NCBI RefSeq assembly: GCF_902806695.1
Contig: NZ_CADCXN010000051.1
Coordinates: forward strand, 1-53,727
Origin: Candidatus Methylobacter favarea
GTDB lineage: Bacteria; Pseudomonadota; Gammaproteobacteria; Methylococcales; Methylomonadaceae
DNA length: 53,727 nt
Reading direction: 5' to 3'
Part shown: one piece after another, positions 1-10,323 of the stretch
How the letters are laid out: every line of letters begins with the position of its first letter
Position numbering within the stretch: the stretch's first letter is position 1
Translations under genes and position numbers: made by a program
Notes under the pieces: generated by a model
What the model was told of the DNA's origin: nothing
Database searches by the model: none
Seen by the model: the letters and a program-made list of their open reading frames with translations, nothing else

Positions 1-47
1 TGGTGGTCCGTCAATATCAGTGCTGCGCGTTTCGTCTTTCCCGCCAT
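1..47 (-). CDS. N-terminus of a gene running off the left edge, possibly an IS630-type transposase
   Basis: Only the first 15 codons are inside the window (MAGKTKRAALILTDH). The start is clear because a perfect Shine-Dalgarno sequence (GGAGGTGAT, at 48-57 on the plus strand) lies 5 nt ahead of the ATG. A short opening of this type, Met-Ala-Gly-Lys followed by a hydrophobic stretch and a Thr-Asp turn, is common in IS630-family transposases, but 15 residues cannot prove it. The family assignment is an inference. Confidence 0.35.
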   Translation of the reverse strand, partial: MAGKTKRAALILTDH

Positions 48-193
48 GATCACCTCCGTCATTAGGTGGATAAGTATCATGGCTATTTTAGACTAATCTG
101 TAAATCTATTAATGGAACGATCTACTAGTAATTATCTGACCTATGTATGAGAAAAATTCCGATAGCTTGGTGTAAAAATTCAGCATGTGAAAA

Positions 194-1066
194 TTATGGA
201 ACCAGATAAGCCATTACTAAGCCCGCAAATATGGCCAATCCAAACCAGTTGTTATTTAAAAAAGCTTTAAAACAAAGCTGTTTTACCCGGTGAAAAATCA
301 ACTTTTGCTGATACCCGGATAATACTGCCGCTACTAGAATGCCGACATAATAAGGCCAATTCAGTTGTTGCATTTGCCCGACGATAATCATTAATCCAAG
401 TATAATGACCTGGAGTGCTCCCATGATTTCCCGCTCTTTGTCGCCAAAAAGTATAGCGGTTGATTTAATACCTATCTTCATATCATCGTCTTTATCTACC
501 ATGGCATACATGGTGTCATAAACCAATGCCCATAATATAACGGCCAAATACATAATCCACGCCACAGCCGGAATATGGTTAAGCTGCGCGGAAAAAGCCA
601 TTAGCACCGCCCAGCCAAAGGAAATGCCCAGATAAGCTTGCGGCAAATGAGTATAGCGTTTCATAAAAGGATAACTGGCTGCTAAAAATGCAGCCACGAA
701 GGATAAGATAATAGTGTATACATTTAACAACAGTACCAGGCCAAAAGCACACAGGCACAATATAGTAAATAAGATCAAAGCTTCCTGGGGTTTAACTTTG
801 CCAGCTGCAATAGGGCGTTGTTTGGTGCGCTCTACATGGGGATCAAAGTTACGATCAGCATAATCATTGATCACGCAACCGGCGGCCCGCATCAATACAA
901 CTCCTAAACAAATAACAATTAACACCAGTAAGTCGGGTTTGCCCTGGCTGGCAATCCAGAGCGCCCATAATGCAGGCCACAATAAAATCAAGATGCCGAT
1001 GGGCCGGTCAAATCGTGCTAATATCCAGTATTGCTTAATTCGATCGGTGATTATTGATCTTGTCAC
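194..1066 (-). CDS. ubiA: 4-hydroxybenzoate octaprenyltransferase UbiA
   Basis: Inner-membrane prenyltransferase that attaches the polyprenyl tail to 4-hydroxybenzoate in ubiquinone synthesis. The first Asp-rich motif ([21 protein letters not shown]) and the second ([13 protein letters not shown]) that bind Mg and prenyl diphosphate are both intact, and the N-terminal DRPIG...[10 protein letters not shown] stretch is typical of UbiA. About eight membrane segments are expected. The frame is open up to a TTG at 1084. I prefer the GTG at 1066, which follows GGAAGAG and gives an N-terminus of normal length. The gene is divergent from the ArsC-like gene with about 90 bp between them. Confidence 0.93.
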   Translation of the reverse strand: MTRSIITDRIKQYWILARFDRPIGILILLWPALWALWIASQGKPDLLVLIVICLGVVLMRAAGCVINDYADRNFDPHVERTKQRPIAAGKVKPQEALILFTILCLCAFGLVLLLNVYTIILSFVAAFLAASYPFMKRYTHLPQAYLGISFGWAVLMAFSAQLNHIPAVAWIMYLAVILWALVYDTMYAMVDKDDDMKIGIKSTAILFGDKEREIMGALQVIILGLMIIVGQMQQLNWPYYVGILVAAVLSGYQQKLIFHRVKQLCFKAFLNNNWFGLAIFAGLVMAYLVP

Positions 1067-1157
1067 TACTCTTCCATTTATCAAAGCTTAAATTTTATTA
1101 AAAATGCTATTATAACTTCTTTATTTTATTCAACCTGTGCTTAGGAAAATGTGAATT

Positions 1158-1505
1158 ATGCAGGTAAAAATTTATCACAATCCCCGTTGCAGCAAATCTC
1201 GTCAAACATTGCAGCTGTTAAGAGCACAAGGCATTGAGCCGGAAGTTATTGAATATCTTAAAACGCCACTCGATGCACAGGAACTGGATGATATTCTCCA
1301 AAAACTGGATATGGAGCCTCGTGATTTAATTCGCAAGACAGAATCCGCCTATAAAACCAGCGGTTTAAGCGATGAAAACCTGGATCGGCAGACTTTAATT
1401 AAAGGTATGGTAAAGTATCCTATATTAATTGAACGGCCCATTGTTATTGCTAACGGCAAAGCAGCGATTGGACGGCCGCCAGAAAATATACTTGATATTT
1501 TATAA
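1158..1505 (+). CDS. arsC: ArsC family reductase (YfgD-like)
   Basis: A 115-residue thioredoxin-fold protein of the glutaredoxin-dependent arsenate reductase family. The active-site Cys lies in NPRCSKSR (residue 11), and the C-terminus carries the family signature ERPIVI followed by IGRPPE. It is shorter than the roughly 140-residue plasmid ArsC and sits directly upstream of wrbA, DUF2069 and hda. That matches the chromosomal YfgD neighbourhood rather than an arsenic-resistance operon, so true arsenate reductase activity is uncertain. It starts a four-gene run on the plus strand. Confidence 0.88.
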   Translation: MQVKIYHNPRCSKSRQTLQLLRAQGIEPEVIEYLKTPLDAQELDDILQKLDMEPRDLIRKTESAYKTSGLSDENLDRQTLIKGMVKYPILIERPIVIANGKAAIGRPPENILDIL

Positions 1506-2129
<624 letters not shown>

Positions 2130-2134
2130 AATTC

Positions 2135-2488
2135 ATGAAAATAAAGCCAATCTATTATCATTACCTTGCTTTGGCAGGTTTTTTCGGGCTGTTTGCCTTA
2201 TTAATGTTATGGAACACCCTTCTAACGCCGCTTTCCAAATTCCCTGTTGCATTGATTTTATTAATCACGGTCACGCCGTTATTATTGCCCATGCGAGGTT
2301 TACTAAACTGTAAGCCTAAGAGTTGTGCATGGGCTGCCTATATTAGCCTTATCTATTTTCTACACGGTTCTGTAGAAGCCTATGCTAATCCAAGTGAACG
2401 CCTATATGCTTTATTGGAAATCATGCTCAGCTTGATGCTTTTTCTGGGCTCAACATTATATGTGCTGTTTGCAGAAACACGTAGTTGA
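2135..2488 (+). CDS. DUF2069 family membrane protein
   Basis: A 117-residue protein with four predicted membrane helices: residues about 8-28, 33-50, 60-78 and 90-110. Order, size and position match the DUF2069 family, which in many gammaproteobacteria lies between wrbA and hda. Function is unknown. The open frame extends upstream into wrbA, but the ATG at 2135 removes that overlap and starts directly with the first helix, so I use it. The stop codon lies within a few bases of the hda start. Confidence 0.85.
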   Translation: MKIKPIYYHYLALAGFFGLFALLMLWNTLLTPLSKFPVALILLITVTPLLLPMRGLLNCKPKSCAWAAYISLIYFLHGSVEAYANPSERLYALLEIMLSLMLFLGSTLYVLFAETRS

Positions 2489-2490
2489 CG

Positions 2491-3192
2491 ATGGCCGAAC
2501 AACTTCCCTTACACTTTGAATTCAGGGCAAATCAAACTTTTAATAATTTTTTCCCTGGGACCAATCAGGAAATAGTCACTCATTTACAAAACTGCATCGC
2601 GGGCGTTGGCGAGCAGCAAATTTTTCTCTGGGGCAAATCCGGCCAGGGCAAAAGCCATTTATTACAAGCCTGTTGCCGTGACGCGCAAAGTCAAAACCAG
2701 AGGTCTTTCTATTTCGATTTTTCGGCAGCGCTACCTGATCCAATCATATTAAGCGGGCTAGATAATTATGAGCTGGTTTGTCTGGACAATATTGAGAAAA
2801 TAGCAGGTAATCCTGAGTGGGAGCAGGCGTTTTTTAATTTTTTTAATCAGCATCGCGATTACAGCCACAAACTTATTATGTCATCGTCGGTTGCAGCCAT
2901 TGAAATAGCCATTCAATTAGCCGATCTGAAAACTCGTCTTAATTGGGGGTTATCGTTAAAAATACAGGTTTTAGCCGATACTGACCGGATCGCTGCATTA
3001 ATTTTCAAAGCCGATCAACTGGGCTTTGAGATTTCCCCGCAAGTTGGAAATTTCCTGCTTACTCATTCTGACAGGGACCTGCCTTCTTTATGGGATTTAC
3101 TGGAAAAACTGGATCGAGCCTCGTTAGTGGCAAAGCGCAAATTAACCGTTCCATTTTTAAAGCAAATTCTGCGCGAAACAAACTCCTGCTAA
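2491..3192 (+). CDS. hda: DnaA regulatory inactivator Hda
   Basis: AAA+ protein related to the DnaA ATPase domain. With the beta clamp it stimulates ATP hydrolysis by DnaA and so resets replication initiation. The start EQLPLHFEF contains the clamp-binding-like QLPL motif expected at the N-terminus of Hda. The Walker A loop is GKSGQGKSHLL and the Walker B region is LVCLDNIEKI. There is no DnaA-type DNA-binding domain IV, as expected for Hda at 233 residues. I use the ATG at 2491; a TTG two codons earlier also opens the frame. It ends the arsC-wrbA-DUF2069-hda run. Confidence 0.9.
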   Translation: MAEQLPLHFEFRANQTFNNFFPGTNQEIVTHLQNCIAGVGEQQIFLWGKSGQGKSHLLQACCRDAQSQNQRSFYFDFSAALPDPIILSGLDNYELVCLDNIEKIAGNPEWEQAFFNFFNQHRDYSHKLIMSSSVAAIEIAIQLADLKTRLNWGLSLKIQVLADTDRIAALIFKADQLGFEISPQVGNFLLTHSDRDLPSLWDLLEKLDRASLVAKRKLTVPFLKQILRETNSC

Positions 3193-3285
3193 CAATCTGC
3201 GATCGTCAGCGGTATCCCAAGGGTGTGGATTTTAATAGTCTTTATTAAAGCCAAAGATGTATATCGCAAAAGAAGGACGTTTATC

Positions 3286-3314
3286 TGTAACTAATACATG
3301 AGACGGTATATAAT
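3286..3314 (+). promoter_or_regulatory. Candidate secA promoter
   Basis: A perfect -10 hexamer TATAAT lies at 3309-3314, 49 bp before the secA start. With a 17-bp spacer the -35 position is TGTAAC (3286-3291), a weak match. The 170-bp gap between hda and secA otherwise holds no gene. Confidence 0.4.
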
Positions 3315-3362
3315 CATGCATTTTGATTCAATCATTTACTTAATTCAACACCGGAAGAAAGC

Positions 3363-6077
3363 ATGCTGGGCAAGCTGGTTAGATTAGTTGTAGGAAGCCG
3401 TAACGACAGGCTTATAAAGAAAAAGGGCAAGCTGGTTAAAAAGATCAACGCATTAGCTTCGGCGTACGAAAAATTATCGGATGACGTGTTAAAAACAAAA
3501 ACTCAGGAGTTCCGTGAGCGTCTGGCTCAGGGTGAAAAGCTGAATAACCTGATCCCCGAGGCTTTTGCGACAGTCAGAGAAGCTTCTACAAGAGTTTTTG
3601 GTATGCGTCATTTTGACGTACAGCTTATAGGCGGCATGATTCTTCATGACGGCAAGATTGCTGAAATGAAAACCGGCGAGGGTAAAACCCTGATGGCAAC
3701 ATTGGCTGCTTATTTGAATGCCTTGCCTGGCTTGGGCGTCCATGTGGTTACCGTTAATGACTACCTGGCCAAGCGCGACTCTGAATGGATGGGCAGGCTT
3801 TACAGTTTCCTGGGCATGACTACCGGAGTAATTATTAGCCAGATGGAAAGCGATGCAAGACGTGTGGCTTATGCGTCAGACATTACCTACGGGACGAACA
3901 ACGAATTTGGTTTTGATTATCTGCGCGACAATATGGCGTTTAGTCTGGAGCAGAAGGTTCAGCGGGATTTGAGCTTTGCCATTGTTGATGAGGTAGATTC
4001 CATTCTTATTGACGAAGCCAGAACGCCGCTGATTATCTCCGGGCCTACTGAAGAAAATACCGAAATTTATACTAAAGTTAATAAAATCATACCCTTCCTG
4101 ACCAAACAGGAAAAAGAAGGTCAGCCGGGAGATTATACGGTTGATGAAAAGGTTCGGCAGTTGTATTTAACTGAAGAAGGCCATGAGCGGGTTGAGCGCT
4201 TGATGGTTGAGCATGGCTTGATGGCTGAAGGAAGCAGTCTGTATGAAGCCTCTAATATTCGCCTGATGCATTATCTCACTGCTTCATTGCGCGGGCACGT
4301 ACTGTTCAAAAAAGATGTGGACTATATCGTCGCGAATAACGAAGTTATTATCGTTGATGAATTCACCGGCCGGGTAATGCCGGGACGCCGCTGGTCGGAG
4401 GGTCTGCATCAAGCCATTGAAGCCAAGGAGCATGTTCCCATTCAGAACGAAAACCAGACGCTGGCCTCAATTACTTTCCAGAACTATTTCCGCTTGTATG
4501 ACAAACTGTCCGGAATGACCGGGACTGCTGATACGGAAGCTTTTGAACTTAACAAGATTTACGGTCTTGAAGTGGTGGTAATTCCTACCCATCGTCCCAT
4601 GATCCGTAAAGATTTCGGTGATGTGGTTTACCTTACGGCAGATGAGAAATACACTGCCGTTGCCGAGGATATAAAGGACTGCGTACAGCGAGGCCAGCCC
4701 GTTCTGGTAGGCACCACCTCGATTGAAAATTCGGAGCGGCTTTCTGCTTTATTGAAAAAACTGGATATCAGGCATGAAGTGCTCAACGCCAAGCAGCATG
4801 AGCGCGAGGCCCATATTATCCAGCAGGCAGGGATGCCTAGCGCAGTAACCATCGCCACTAACATGGCGGGACGCGGTACCGATATCGTGCTCGGCGGTAA
4901 TCTTGATGCCGAATTAGCTGCCTTGGGAGAGGAGGCCAGTGAAGAGGAAAAGGAAAAAATACGCGGGGCCTGGCTGGACAGGCATAATCAGGTGGTTGCC
5001 AATGGCGGTTTGCATGTAATCGGCTCAGAGCGCCATGAATCACGGCGTATTGATAATCAGTTAAGAGGCCGGTCGGGGCGGCAGGGCGACCCTGGCTCAA
5101 CACGTTTTTACTTGTCCTTGCAAGATGACCTGATGCGAATTTTTGCCTCAGATCGGGTCGCCGGCTTAATGCAAAAACTGGGCATGGGAAATGGAGAGGC
5201 CATCGAACATCCGTGGGTAACCCGATCAATTGAAAATGCCCAGCGCAAGGTCGAAGGCCGCAACTTTGATATCCGTAAAGAAATTCTTGCTTATGATGAC
5301 GTCGCCAATGACCAGCGTAAAGTAATCTATGCCCAGCGCAATGAGCTGATGGCGGCGAAAGAAATTTCCGATATTATTACCGCAATCCGTAGAGATGTCG
5401 TAAACAATCTGATTACCCAGTATATTCCGCCCAAAACCATGATCGAGCAATGGAATATTAAGGGTCTGGAAGAACATCTGCACCAGGAGTTTAATGTCAA
5501 GATTCCGTTGGCCAAAATGCTTGATGAAGATCATTCCCTGCAAGAAGAATCTCTCCGCACACGCGTTATCGATATTCTGGAACAGAACCATAAAGATAAG
5601 GAACGCCAGCTTACTAAAGAGGTATTACAGCATTTTGAAAAGTCGGTGATGTTGCAGGTGCTGGATAACAGCTGGAAAGAACATCTGGCGGCAATGGATT
5701 ATTTACGACAGGGTATCCATTTTAGAGGTTATGCGCAAAAAGATCCCAAACAGGAATACAAGCGTGAAGCTTTCGAAATGTTTACGCATCTGCTCGAACA
5801 TATCAAATATGAAGTGATAGGGATTCTGTTTAAAGTTCAAGTCAGGCAGGAACAAGACGTAGAGGTCATAGATGAACAAAGAAAGACCTCTAAAGAAATG
5901 CATTTTGAGCATGCCCAGGCGCCAGCTCTGGAGGAACAGGAGTCATCTCAGCCTGCTTCTGAAGCGCCAGCGGTAGAGCAGCCTTATATCAGGCACGAAA
6001 AGAAAATTGGCCGTAACAATCCCTGTCCCTGCGGCTCAGGAAAAAAATATAAACAATGCCACGGCAGGATAAGCTAG
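3363..6077 (+). CDS. secA: Preprotein translocase ATPase SecA
   Basis: Motor ATPase that drives unfolded preproteins through SecYEG. At 904 residues it is full length. Walker A is [11 protein letters not shown] and the DEAD-like Walker B is [20 protein letters not shown]. The preprotein-binding region, the second helicase lobe ([14 protein letters not shown]) and the [13 protein letters not shown]-like stretch (here [14 protein letters not shown]) follow in order. The C-terminus carries the zinc-binding SEC-C tail [16 protein letters not shown] that contacts SecB. The ATG at 3363 is preceded by GGAAG. Its start and length match family members without extension. Confidence 0.98.
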   Translation: MLGKLVRLVVGSRNDRLIKKKGKLVKKINALASAYEKLSDDVLKTKTQEFRERLAQGEKLNNLIPEAFATVREASTRVFGMRHFDVQLIGGMILHDGKIAEMKTGEGKTLMATLAAYLNALPGLGVHVVTVNDYLAKRDSEWMGRLYSFLGMTTGVIISQMESDARRVAYASDITYGTNNEFGFDYLRDNMAFSLEQKVQRDLSFAIVDEVDSILIDEARTPLIISGPTEENTEIYTKVNKIIPFLTKQEKEGQPGDYTVDEKVRQLYLTEEGHERVERLMVEHGLMAEGSSLYEASNIRLMHYLTASLRGHVLFKKDVDYIVANNEVIIVDEFTGRVMPGRRWSEGLHQAIEAKEHVPIQNENQTLASITFQNYFRLYDKLSGMTGTADTEAFELNKIYGLEVVVIPTHRPMIRKDFGDVVYLTADEKYTAVAEDIKDCVQRGQPVLVGTTSIENSERLSALLKKLDIRHEVLNAKQHEREAHIIQQAGMPSAVTIATNMAGRGTDIVLGGNLDAELAALGEEASEEEKEKIRGAWLDRHNQVVANGGLHVIGSERHESRRIDNQLRGRSGRQGDPGSTRFYLSLQDDLMRIFASDRVAGLMQKLGMGNGEAIEHPWVTRSIENAQRKVEGRNFDIRKEILAYDDVANDQRKVIYAQRNELMAAKEISDIITAIRRDVVNNLITQYIPPKTMIEQWNIKGLEEHLHQEFNVKIPLAKMLDEDHSLQEESLRTRVIDILEQNHKDKERQLTKEVLQHFEKSVMLQVLDNSWKEHLAAMDYLRQGIHFRGYAQKDPKQEYKREAFEMFTHLLEHIKYEVIGILFKVQVRQEQDVEVIDEQRKTSKEMHFEHAQAPALEEQESSQPASEAPAVEQPYIRHEKKIGRNNPCPCGSGKKYKQCHGRIS

Positions 6078-6181
6078 GATTTATTGGGTTTTGGTATTTT
6101 TAATTGGCTATCTTTATACTTCATACTTCGCAGGGGAATCGATCCGCCCAACCCAGGATTTAACTAGAGCCCAATAAATCC
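6077..6181. repeat. Perfect 12-bp inverted repeat downstream of secA
   Basis: GGATTTATTGGG at 6077-6088 is matched by its exact reverse complement at 6170-6181, with 81 bp between the arms. The left arm begins on the last base of the secA stop codon. The pair could form a large stem acting as a weak terminator or mRNA-end stabiliser, or could be the ends of a small mobile sequence. There is no U-tract directly after the second arm, so a simple intrinsic terminator is unlikely. The rest of the 6078-6355 gap shows no gene. Confidence 0.5.
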
Positions 6182-6355
6182 GGATCAACGAGGCTGGAGC
6201 CTATCTTTTGAAGTACATGCCTGCTTTTTCAATATCTTCATTGGGTCTGTTATCATGGCTATGTTCTACAGTCTGCGTTTACAATGCCATACGCTGAACC
6301 GGCAGCCGATTTTCATTTTAAGTCAAACATTAAACAACCCCTTTATAATCATAAT

Positions 6356-7081
6356 ATGACTGTGCCTTTTATCTCAACCAACCCCGTTTTCGTGCGTGAG
6401 CGGCTAATTATGGCATTGGACGTTTGCAGCATCCCAAAAGCGCAGGCATTAGTGGAAGAGCTCGATGAGTCAGTAATTTTTTATAAGGTCGGCATGGAAC
6501 TGTTCATGTCAGGAGGATATTTCGAGTTTATTGAATGGTTAAAACGCCGTAATAAAAAAGTTTTTGTCGATTTGAAGTTTTTTGATGTGCCAGCCACAGT
6601 AGGCCGAGCCATTAAAGCCTTAAGCAGTAAAGGCGTTAATTTTGCAACTATCCATGGCAATGATGCCATTATGGAGGCCGCAGTTAAAGAAAAAGGTGAG
6701 CTAAAAGTTTTGGCCGTTACAGCCTTAACCAGCCTGGATCGCGGTGATCTTGATGAGTTGGGCTTTAAATGCGAGGTCAGGGATCTGGTTTTATCCCGCG
6801 CCAGGAGAGCCTTGCAAATCGGCTGTGACGGCGTTGTTTCATCCGGACTTGAAGTCCCTCTGCTAAGAGCAGAACTGGATCATCGCCTATTGGTCATTAC
6901 CCCTGGCATCAGACCGGTTGATAATCGCGAAGATGACGATCAGAAACGTATAGTCAGCGTGGAGAGGGCCTTCCAGAATGGGGCTGATTATATTGTTGTC
7001 GGCCGGCCTATCCGCGACGCTGATAACCGCAGAGAAACGGCTGAAAAAATTCAGCAACAAATTCTTTTGCAATTTCAGTAG
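6356..7081 (+). CDS. pyrF: Orotidine 5'-phosphate decarboxylase PyrF
   Basis: TIM-barrel enzyme that decarboxylates OMP to UMP, the last step of pyrimidine synthesis. The catalytic Lys/Asp tetrad region is seen in FVDLKFFDVPATV, and the phosphate-binding ends are VITPGIRP and YIVVGRPI. The frame is open from 6284, but the ATG at 6356 gives 241 residues, the usual size, and leaves about 19 residues before the first beta strand. No good ribosome site precedes it; instead TATAAT lies 7-12 bp upstream, so a leaderless or very short-leader transcript is possible. It may be cotranscribed with the next membrane protein gene. Confidence 0.93.
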   Translation: MTVPFISTNPVFVRERLIMALDVCSIPKAQALVEELDESVIFYKVGMELFMSGGYFEFIEWLKRRNKKVFVDLKFFDVPATVGRAIKALSSKGVNFATIHGNDAIMEAAVKEKGELKVLAVTALTSLDRGDLDELGFKCEVRDLVLSRARRALQIGCDGVVSSGLEVPLLRAELDHRLLVITPGIRPVDNREDDDQKRIVSVERAFQNGADYIVVGRPIRDADNRRETAEKIQQQILLQFQ

Positions 7082-7110
7082 CTTCCTAGCTGTGGTAATG
7101 GCCGGTACTT

Positions 7111-7839
7111 ATGGTGCTTGATCCCTCCTTTACTGCCTCGTATTTAGTCGCCTTTATGATGGGCCTGATCAGCAGCATGCATTGCATAGGCATGTGCGGT
7201 TCAATTATCGGCACGCTAACGTTAAGTCTCAGTCCGGAAATACGGAATAACAAAGCCCGGCTACTGCCGTTTGTATTTAATTACAACTTCGGGCGCATAA
7301 CCAGCTACACCCTGGCCGGGGCTTTAGTCGGGATTATTGAACCGTTAATAACCCTGCCTCTGGGAGAAATGCAGGGTCACAGAATACTGCAATTACTATC
7401 AGCCGCAATCATGGCTGGCGCCGGGCTTTATATCGCCGGCTGGTTTCCCCGCTTCGCTTATATAGAAAAAGCCGGAATTTACTTTTGGAAAATAATTGAA
7501 CCTTACGGCCGTAAGCTTATACCTGTAAAAAACCGTACCCACGCTTATTTTTTTGGCATGGTTTGGGGCTGGCTGCCTTGTGGCCTGGTATATGCGGCTT
7601 TAACCCTCGCAGTAACGGCAGGATCGATCAGCACAAGCGCCCTGACCATGCTGGCTTTCGGCTTGGGAACTTTACCGGCTGTTATGGGAGTCGGTATAAT
7701 GACTGGCATATTAACGAGGCTATCCAGAATGCAGCACTTTAAACAGGGCATTGGTCTTTTTATGCTGGCCCTGGCTGTATTAGCCGCGCTGCCCTGGCTT
7801 AACCCCATGGCATTTACTACGCATTTAAGTAATCATTAA
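7111..7839 (+). CDS. UreH/TauE-SafE-like integral membrane protein
   Basis: A 242-residue polytopic membrane protein with about six helices. The first helix ends in the signature SSMHCIGMCGSIIG, typical of the UreH/DsbD-like transmembrane family usually named sulfite exporter TauE/SafE. A second conserved stretch is WGWLPCGLVYAALTLA. Members with the Cys/His-rich first helix often lie near respiratory-oxidase assembly genes and are suspected in metal or thiol handling, but no such genes are here, so the substrate is unknown. Spacing to pyrF is 29 bp and to the sigma-54 activator 10 bp. Confidence 0.8.
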   Translation: MVLDPSFTASYLVAFMMGLISSMHCIGMCGSIIGTLTLSLSPEIRNNKARLLPFVFNYNFGRITSYTLAGALVGIIEPLITLPLGEMQGHRILQLLSAAIMAGAGLYIAGWFPRFAYIEKAGIYFWKIIEPYGRKLIPVKNRTHAYFFGMVWGWLPCGLVYAALTLAVTAGSISTSALTMLAFGLGTLPAVMGVGIMTGILTRLSRMQHFKQGIGLFMLALAVLAALPWLNPMAFTTHLSNH

Positions 7840-7849
7840 CGAGGCAGAT

Positions 7850-8806
7850 ATGGATTGTTTTAATTCGATCATGGGGCAATCTCCGGCATTGGATTCTCTG
7901 ATTCGCAGCGCCAAAATGGTTGCCGCTACCGATGTAACTGTTTTGATTAAGGGAGAAACAGGCACCGGTAAAGAAGTGCTCGCCACAGCTATTCAAAAAG
8001 AAAGTTTGCGAGCCAATAAAGTATTTATAACCCTTAATTGCGCTGCATTGCCTGAAAGCCTGATAGAATCGGAATTATTTGGCCATAAAAAGGGTTCATT
8101 CACCGGGGCGAATGCTAACACTCCGGGCCTTTTTCAGGCAGCGGACGGCGGCACTTTGTTTCTTGATGAAATCAATTCATTACCTGTTTCAATCCAGGCA
8201 AAATTATTGCGATTTCTGGATTCTGGCGAGTGCCTGGGCGTTGGAAATATTCATCCCTATAAAGTTGATGTACGCATTATTGCTGCCACCAACTCTGACC
8301 TGATTAGCCAAATTGCTGCCGGTGAATTCAGGCGCGACCTGTTCTTCCGGTTAAATGTCGTGCCTCTGGAATTGCCGCCTTTATCGCAACGTAAGGAAGA
8401 TATTGAACATTTGATTAAACACTTTATGGCTATGTTCGAGAAGAAGCATTCAATTACTGCGCCTAAATTCAGCCGTCAGGCTTTAAAGACGCTAAAAACC
8501 TACAAGTGGCCCGGCAATATTCGTGAACTGCGCAATTTATGCGAAAGACTCAGTATTCTATTTGCCGGAAGAATCATTGAACCGGAAAATCTTCCCCATG
8601 AATTTTGCTGCTACAGCCATATCTCTGATGAAAAAGAATTTACCCTGCCGGAAACGGGCCTCCGGCTTGATTCCCTGGAAGCCGATTTAATTCATCAGGC
8701 TCTAAGCCGAACTAAAGGCAACCGGAGCAAATCCGCTAAATTACTGGGTTTATCGAGGGATACCCTGTTATACCGCATGCAGAAATACGGCTTGGCTGCT
8801 CACTAA
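7850..8806 (+). CDS. Sigma-54-dependent activator without a sensory domain
   Basis: AAA+ enhancer-binding protein of 318 residues. Walker A is GETGTGKEV (residues 35-43), the sigma-54-contacting L1 loop is GSFTGA (82-87, one change from the usual GAFTGA), Walker B is LFLDEI, and the C-terminus has a Fis-type helix-turn-helix (NRSKSAKLLGLSRDTLLYRM). There is no receiver, PAS or GAF domain in front, so it is a PspF-like stand-alone activator, probably controlled by a partner protein or by its own level. A good GAGG ribosome site precedes the ATG. Targets are unknown. Confidence 0.9.
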   Translation: MDCFNSIMGQSPALDSLIRSAKMVAATDVTVLIKGETGTGKEVLATAIQKESLRANKVFITLNCAALPESLIESELFGHKKGSFTGANANTPGLFQAADGGTLFLDEINSLPVSIQAKLLRFLDSGECLGVGNIHPYKVDVRIIAATNSDLISQIAAGEFRRDLFFRLNVVPLELPPLSQRKEDIEHLIKHFMAMFEKKHSITAPKFSRQALKTLKTYKWPGNIRELRNLCERLSILFAGRIIEPENLPHEFCCYSHISDEKEFTLPETGLRLDSLEADLIHQALSRTKGNRSKSAKLLGLSRDTLLYRMQKYGLAAH

Positions 8807-8828
8807 TCAGCCTATAACGGTTAAGTAT

Positions 8829-9599
8829 TTAATGGCATCTTATCCATTGGACGGTAATATTGTCGCTTTTCCCCTGGGCACGTAAAACCAGTAACCGCGC
8901 CAGTTTATCCAAATCAGTTTTAGCACTGCTTAATTGCGATAATTGCAACAGATCCCGTTGTTTGACATAGGCCCAAAATCCGTCGCTGCAGATAATAAAA
9001 GTTTCGCCTTTTTCAAGAGCAGGGTGCAGATTAATTTCCGGCTCATGCTTTTTTCGCACATTAATGCTGCGCGTTACTTTATTTTGTTCAGGATGCAGGG
9101 CTATATCCTGCTCCGTAATCAGGCCTTCATTTAATAATTGCTGCGGAATCGAATGATCCCGTGTCCGCCATAAAATCTGCTGTGGGTTCATTCTGTATAT
9201 GCGCGAATCCCCGCAGTGCGCAGTTACTACAAATTGTTCATCAATATAAAGAGCTGCACAGGTTGTATGGGCTTTAATGGCTAATCTGTCATCAGCAAAT
9301 AATCTTCTCATTTCGTCGACAGCATCATCGATCCAGGCTGAAAAAGTTTTGACGGGATTATGGGCCATCCATTTGCTATAGGTTGGCGCCACATCCCGCA
9401 ATCCTTGGCAAAAAAACCATGACGCTTTTTCTCCGGCTTGATGCCCGCCTAAACCATCGGCCACGACGAACAGAGCATAAGCGTCGTCAATGATATAAGT
9501 CATATAATCCTGATTAGTCTCACGGTCGCCTGGCGAAGTGAATTGATAAAATTCCAGCTCCACAGATTTTTCAGTACGAATTTTGCGGCAATCTTGCAT
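8829..9599 (-). CDS. PP2C-type Ser/Thr protein phosphatase
   Basis: Metal-dependent PP2C phosphatase of 256 residues. The metal-binding motifs are present in order: GDRETNQD (motif 1), [15 protein letters not shown] (motif 2), [10 protein letters not shown], and SDGFWAYV with a final SDNIT. Stand-alone bacterial PP2C enzymes of this size reverse Hanks-type kinase phosphorylation or act in type VI secretion control; no kinase is seen nearby. The reading frame overlaps pdxJ by 29 bp if the ATG at 9599 is used. A GTG at 9563 would avoid overlap. It is the last gene of the lepA-lepB-rnc-era-recO-pdxJ run. Confidence 0.88.
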   Translation of the reverse strand: MQDCRKIRTEKSVELEFYQFTSPGDRETNQDYMTYIIDDAYALFVVADGLGGHQAGEKASWFFCQGLRDVAPTYSKWMAHNPVKTFSAWIDDAVDEMRRLFADDRLAIKAHTTCAALYIDEQFVVTAHCGDSRIYRMNPQQILWRTRDHSIPQQLLNEGLITEQDIALHPEQNKVTRSINVRKKHEPEINLHPALEKGETFIICSDGFWAYVKQRDLLQLSQLSSAKTDLDKLARLLVLRAQGKSDNITVQWIRCH

Positions 9600-10323
9600 T
9601 TCTCATAAGCTGCTTTAACTCCTTCACGGCTTGGGCCAAGCCTGAAAACAGGGCTTGGGCGATGATCGAATGGCCGATATTAAGCTCGACTATTTCAGAT
9701 ATTGTACATATTGCTTCAACATTATAAAAATGCAAGCCATGTCCTGCATTGACCTGCAGGCCTGCACTATGCGCGTAACGGGCCGCCTGCCGGATGCGTT
9801 CCAGTTCTTCAGCTTGAAGCTGCAGTGTTTTTACCTCAGCATAACGGCCGGTGTGGAATTCAACAACAGGCGCTCCCGCTTTTATAGCCGCATCAATCTG
9901 GGCCTGTTCAGGCGCTATAAATAATGACACTTCAACCCCCGCTGCAGAGAGCTTGTCACAGGCCCATTGCAACCGGGGCAAATTCCCGGCCACATCCAGG
10001 CCGCCTTCGGTTGTCAATTCTTCGCGTTTTTCGGGCACCAGGCAGCAGGCCTGAGGTTTTACTTCTGTTGCTATGCCGATCATTTCATCGGTTACCGCCA
10101 TTTCCATATTCAGGCGGGTATGAATCATCTCTTTTAATAAAAAAATATCTCGATCCTGAATATGGCGGCGATCTTCGCGCAAGTGCGCCGTGATGCTATC
10201 GGCGCCGGCCTGTTCGGCAATGAGCGCTGCCTGTACAGGCTCGGGATAACGGGTGCCTCTGGCCTGTCTCAAGGTGGCAACATGATCTATATTGACGCCC
10301 AGTAAAATATGCTTTTTATTCAT
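9571..10323 (-). CDS. pdxJ: Pyridoxine 5'-phosphate synthase PdxJ
   Basis: TIM-barrel enzyme joining 1-amino-acetone 3-phosphate and deoxyxylulose 5-phosphate to form pyridoxine 5'-phosphate in the DXP-dependent vitamin B6 pathway. Hallmarks are [17 protein letters not shown] at the N-terminus, the active-site stretch [20 protein letters not shown], and the C-terminal [12 protein letters not shown]. Length (250) is normal. The start overlaps the end of recO by 8 bp, the classic recO-pdxJ arrangement of gammaproteobacteria. Confidence 0.97.
   Translation of the reverse strand: MNKKHILLGVNIDHVATLRQARGTRYPEPVQAALIAEQAGADSITAHLREDRRHIQDRDIFLLKEMIHTRLNMEMAVTDEMIGIATEVKPQACCLVPEKREELTTEGGLDVAGNLPRLQWACDKLSAAGVEVSLFIAPEQAQIDAAIKAGAPVVEFHTGRYAEVKTLQLQAEELERIRQAARYAHSAGLQVNAGHGLHFYNVEAICTISEIVELNIGHSIIAQALFSGLAQAVKELKQLMRNARLPQNSY

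Noticed and set aside
1158-1505. ArsC as part of an arsenic-resistance or arsenosugar operon with arsS-arsM
   Set aside because: It lies about 32 kb away among wrbA, DUF2069 and hda, the normal YfgD setting; no arsR or arsB is near.
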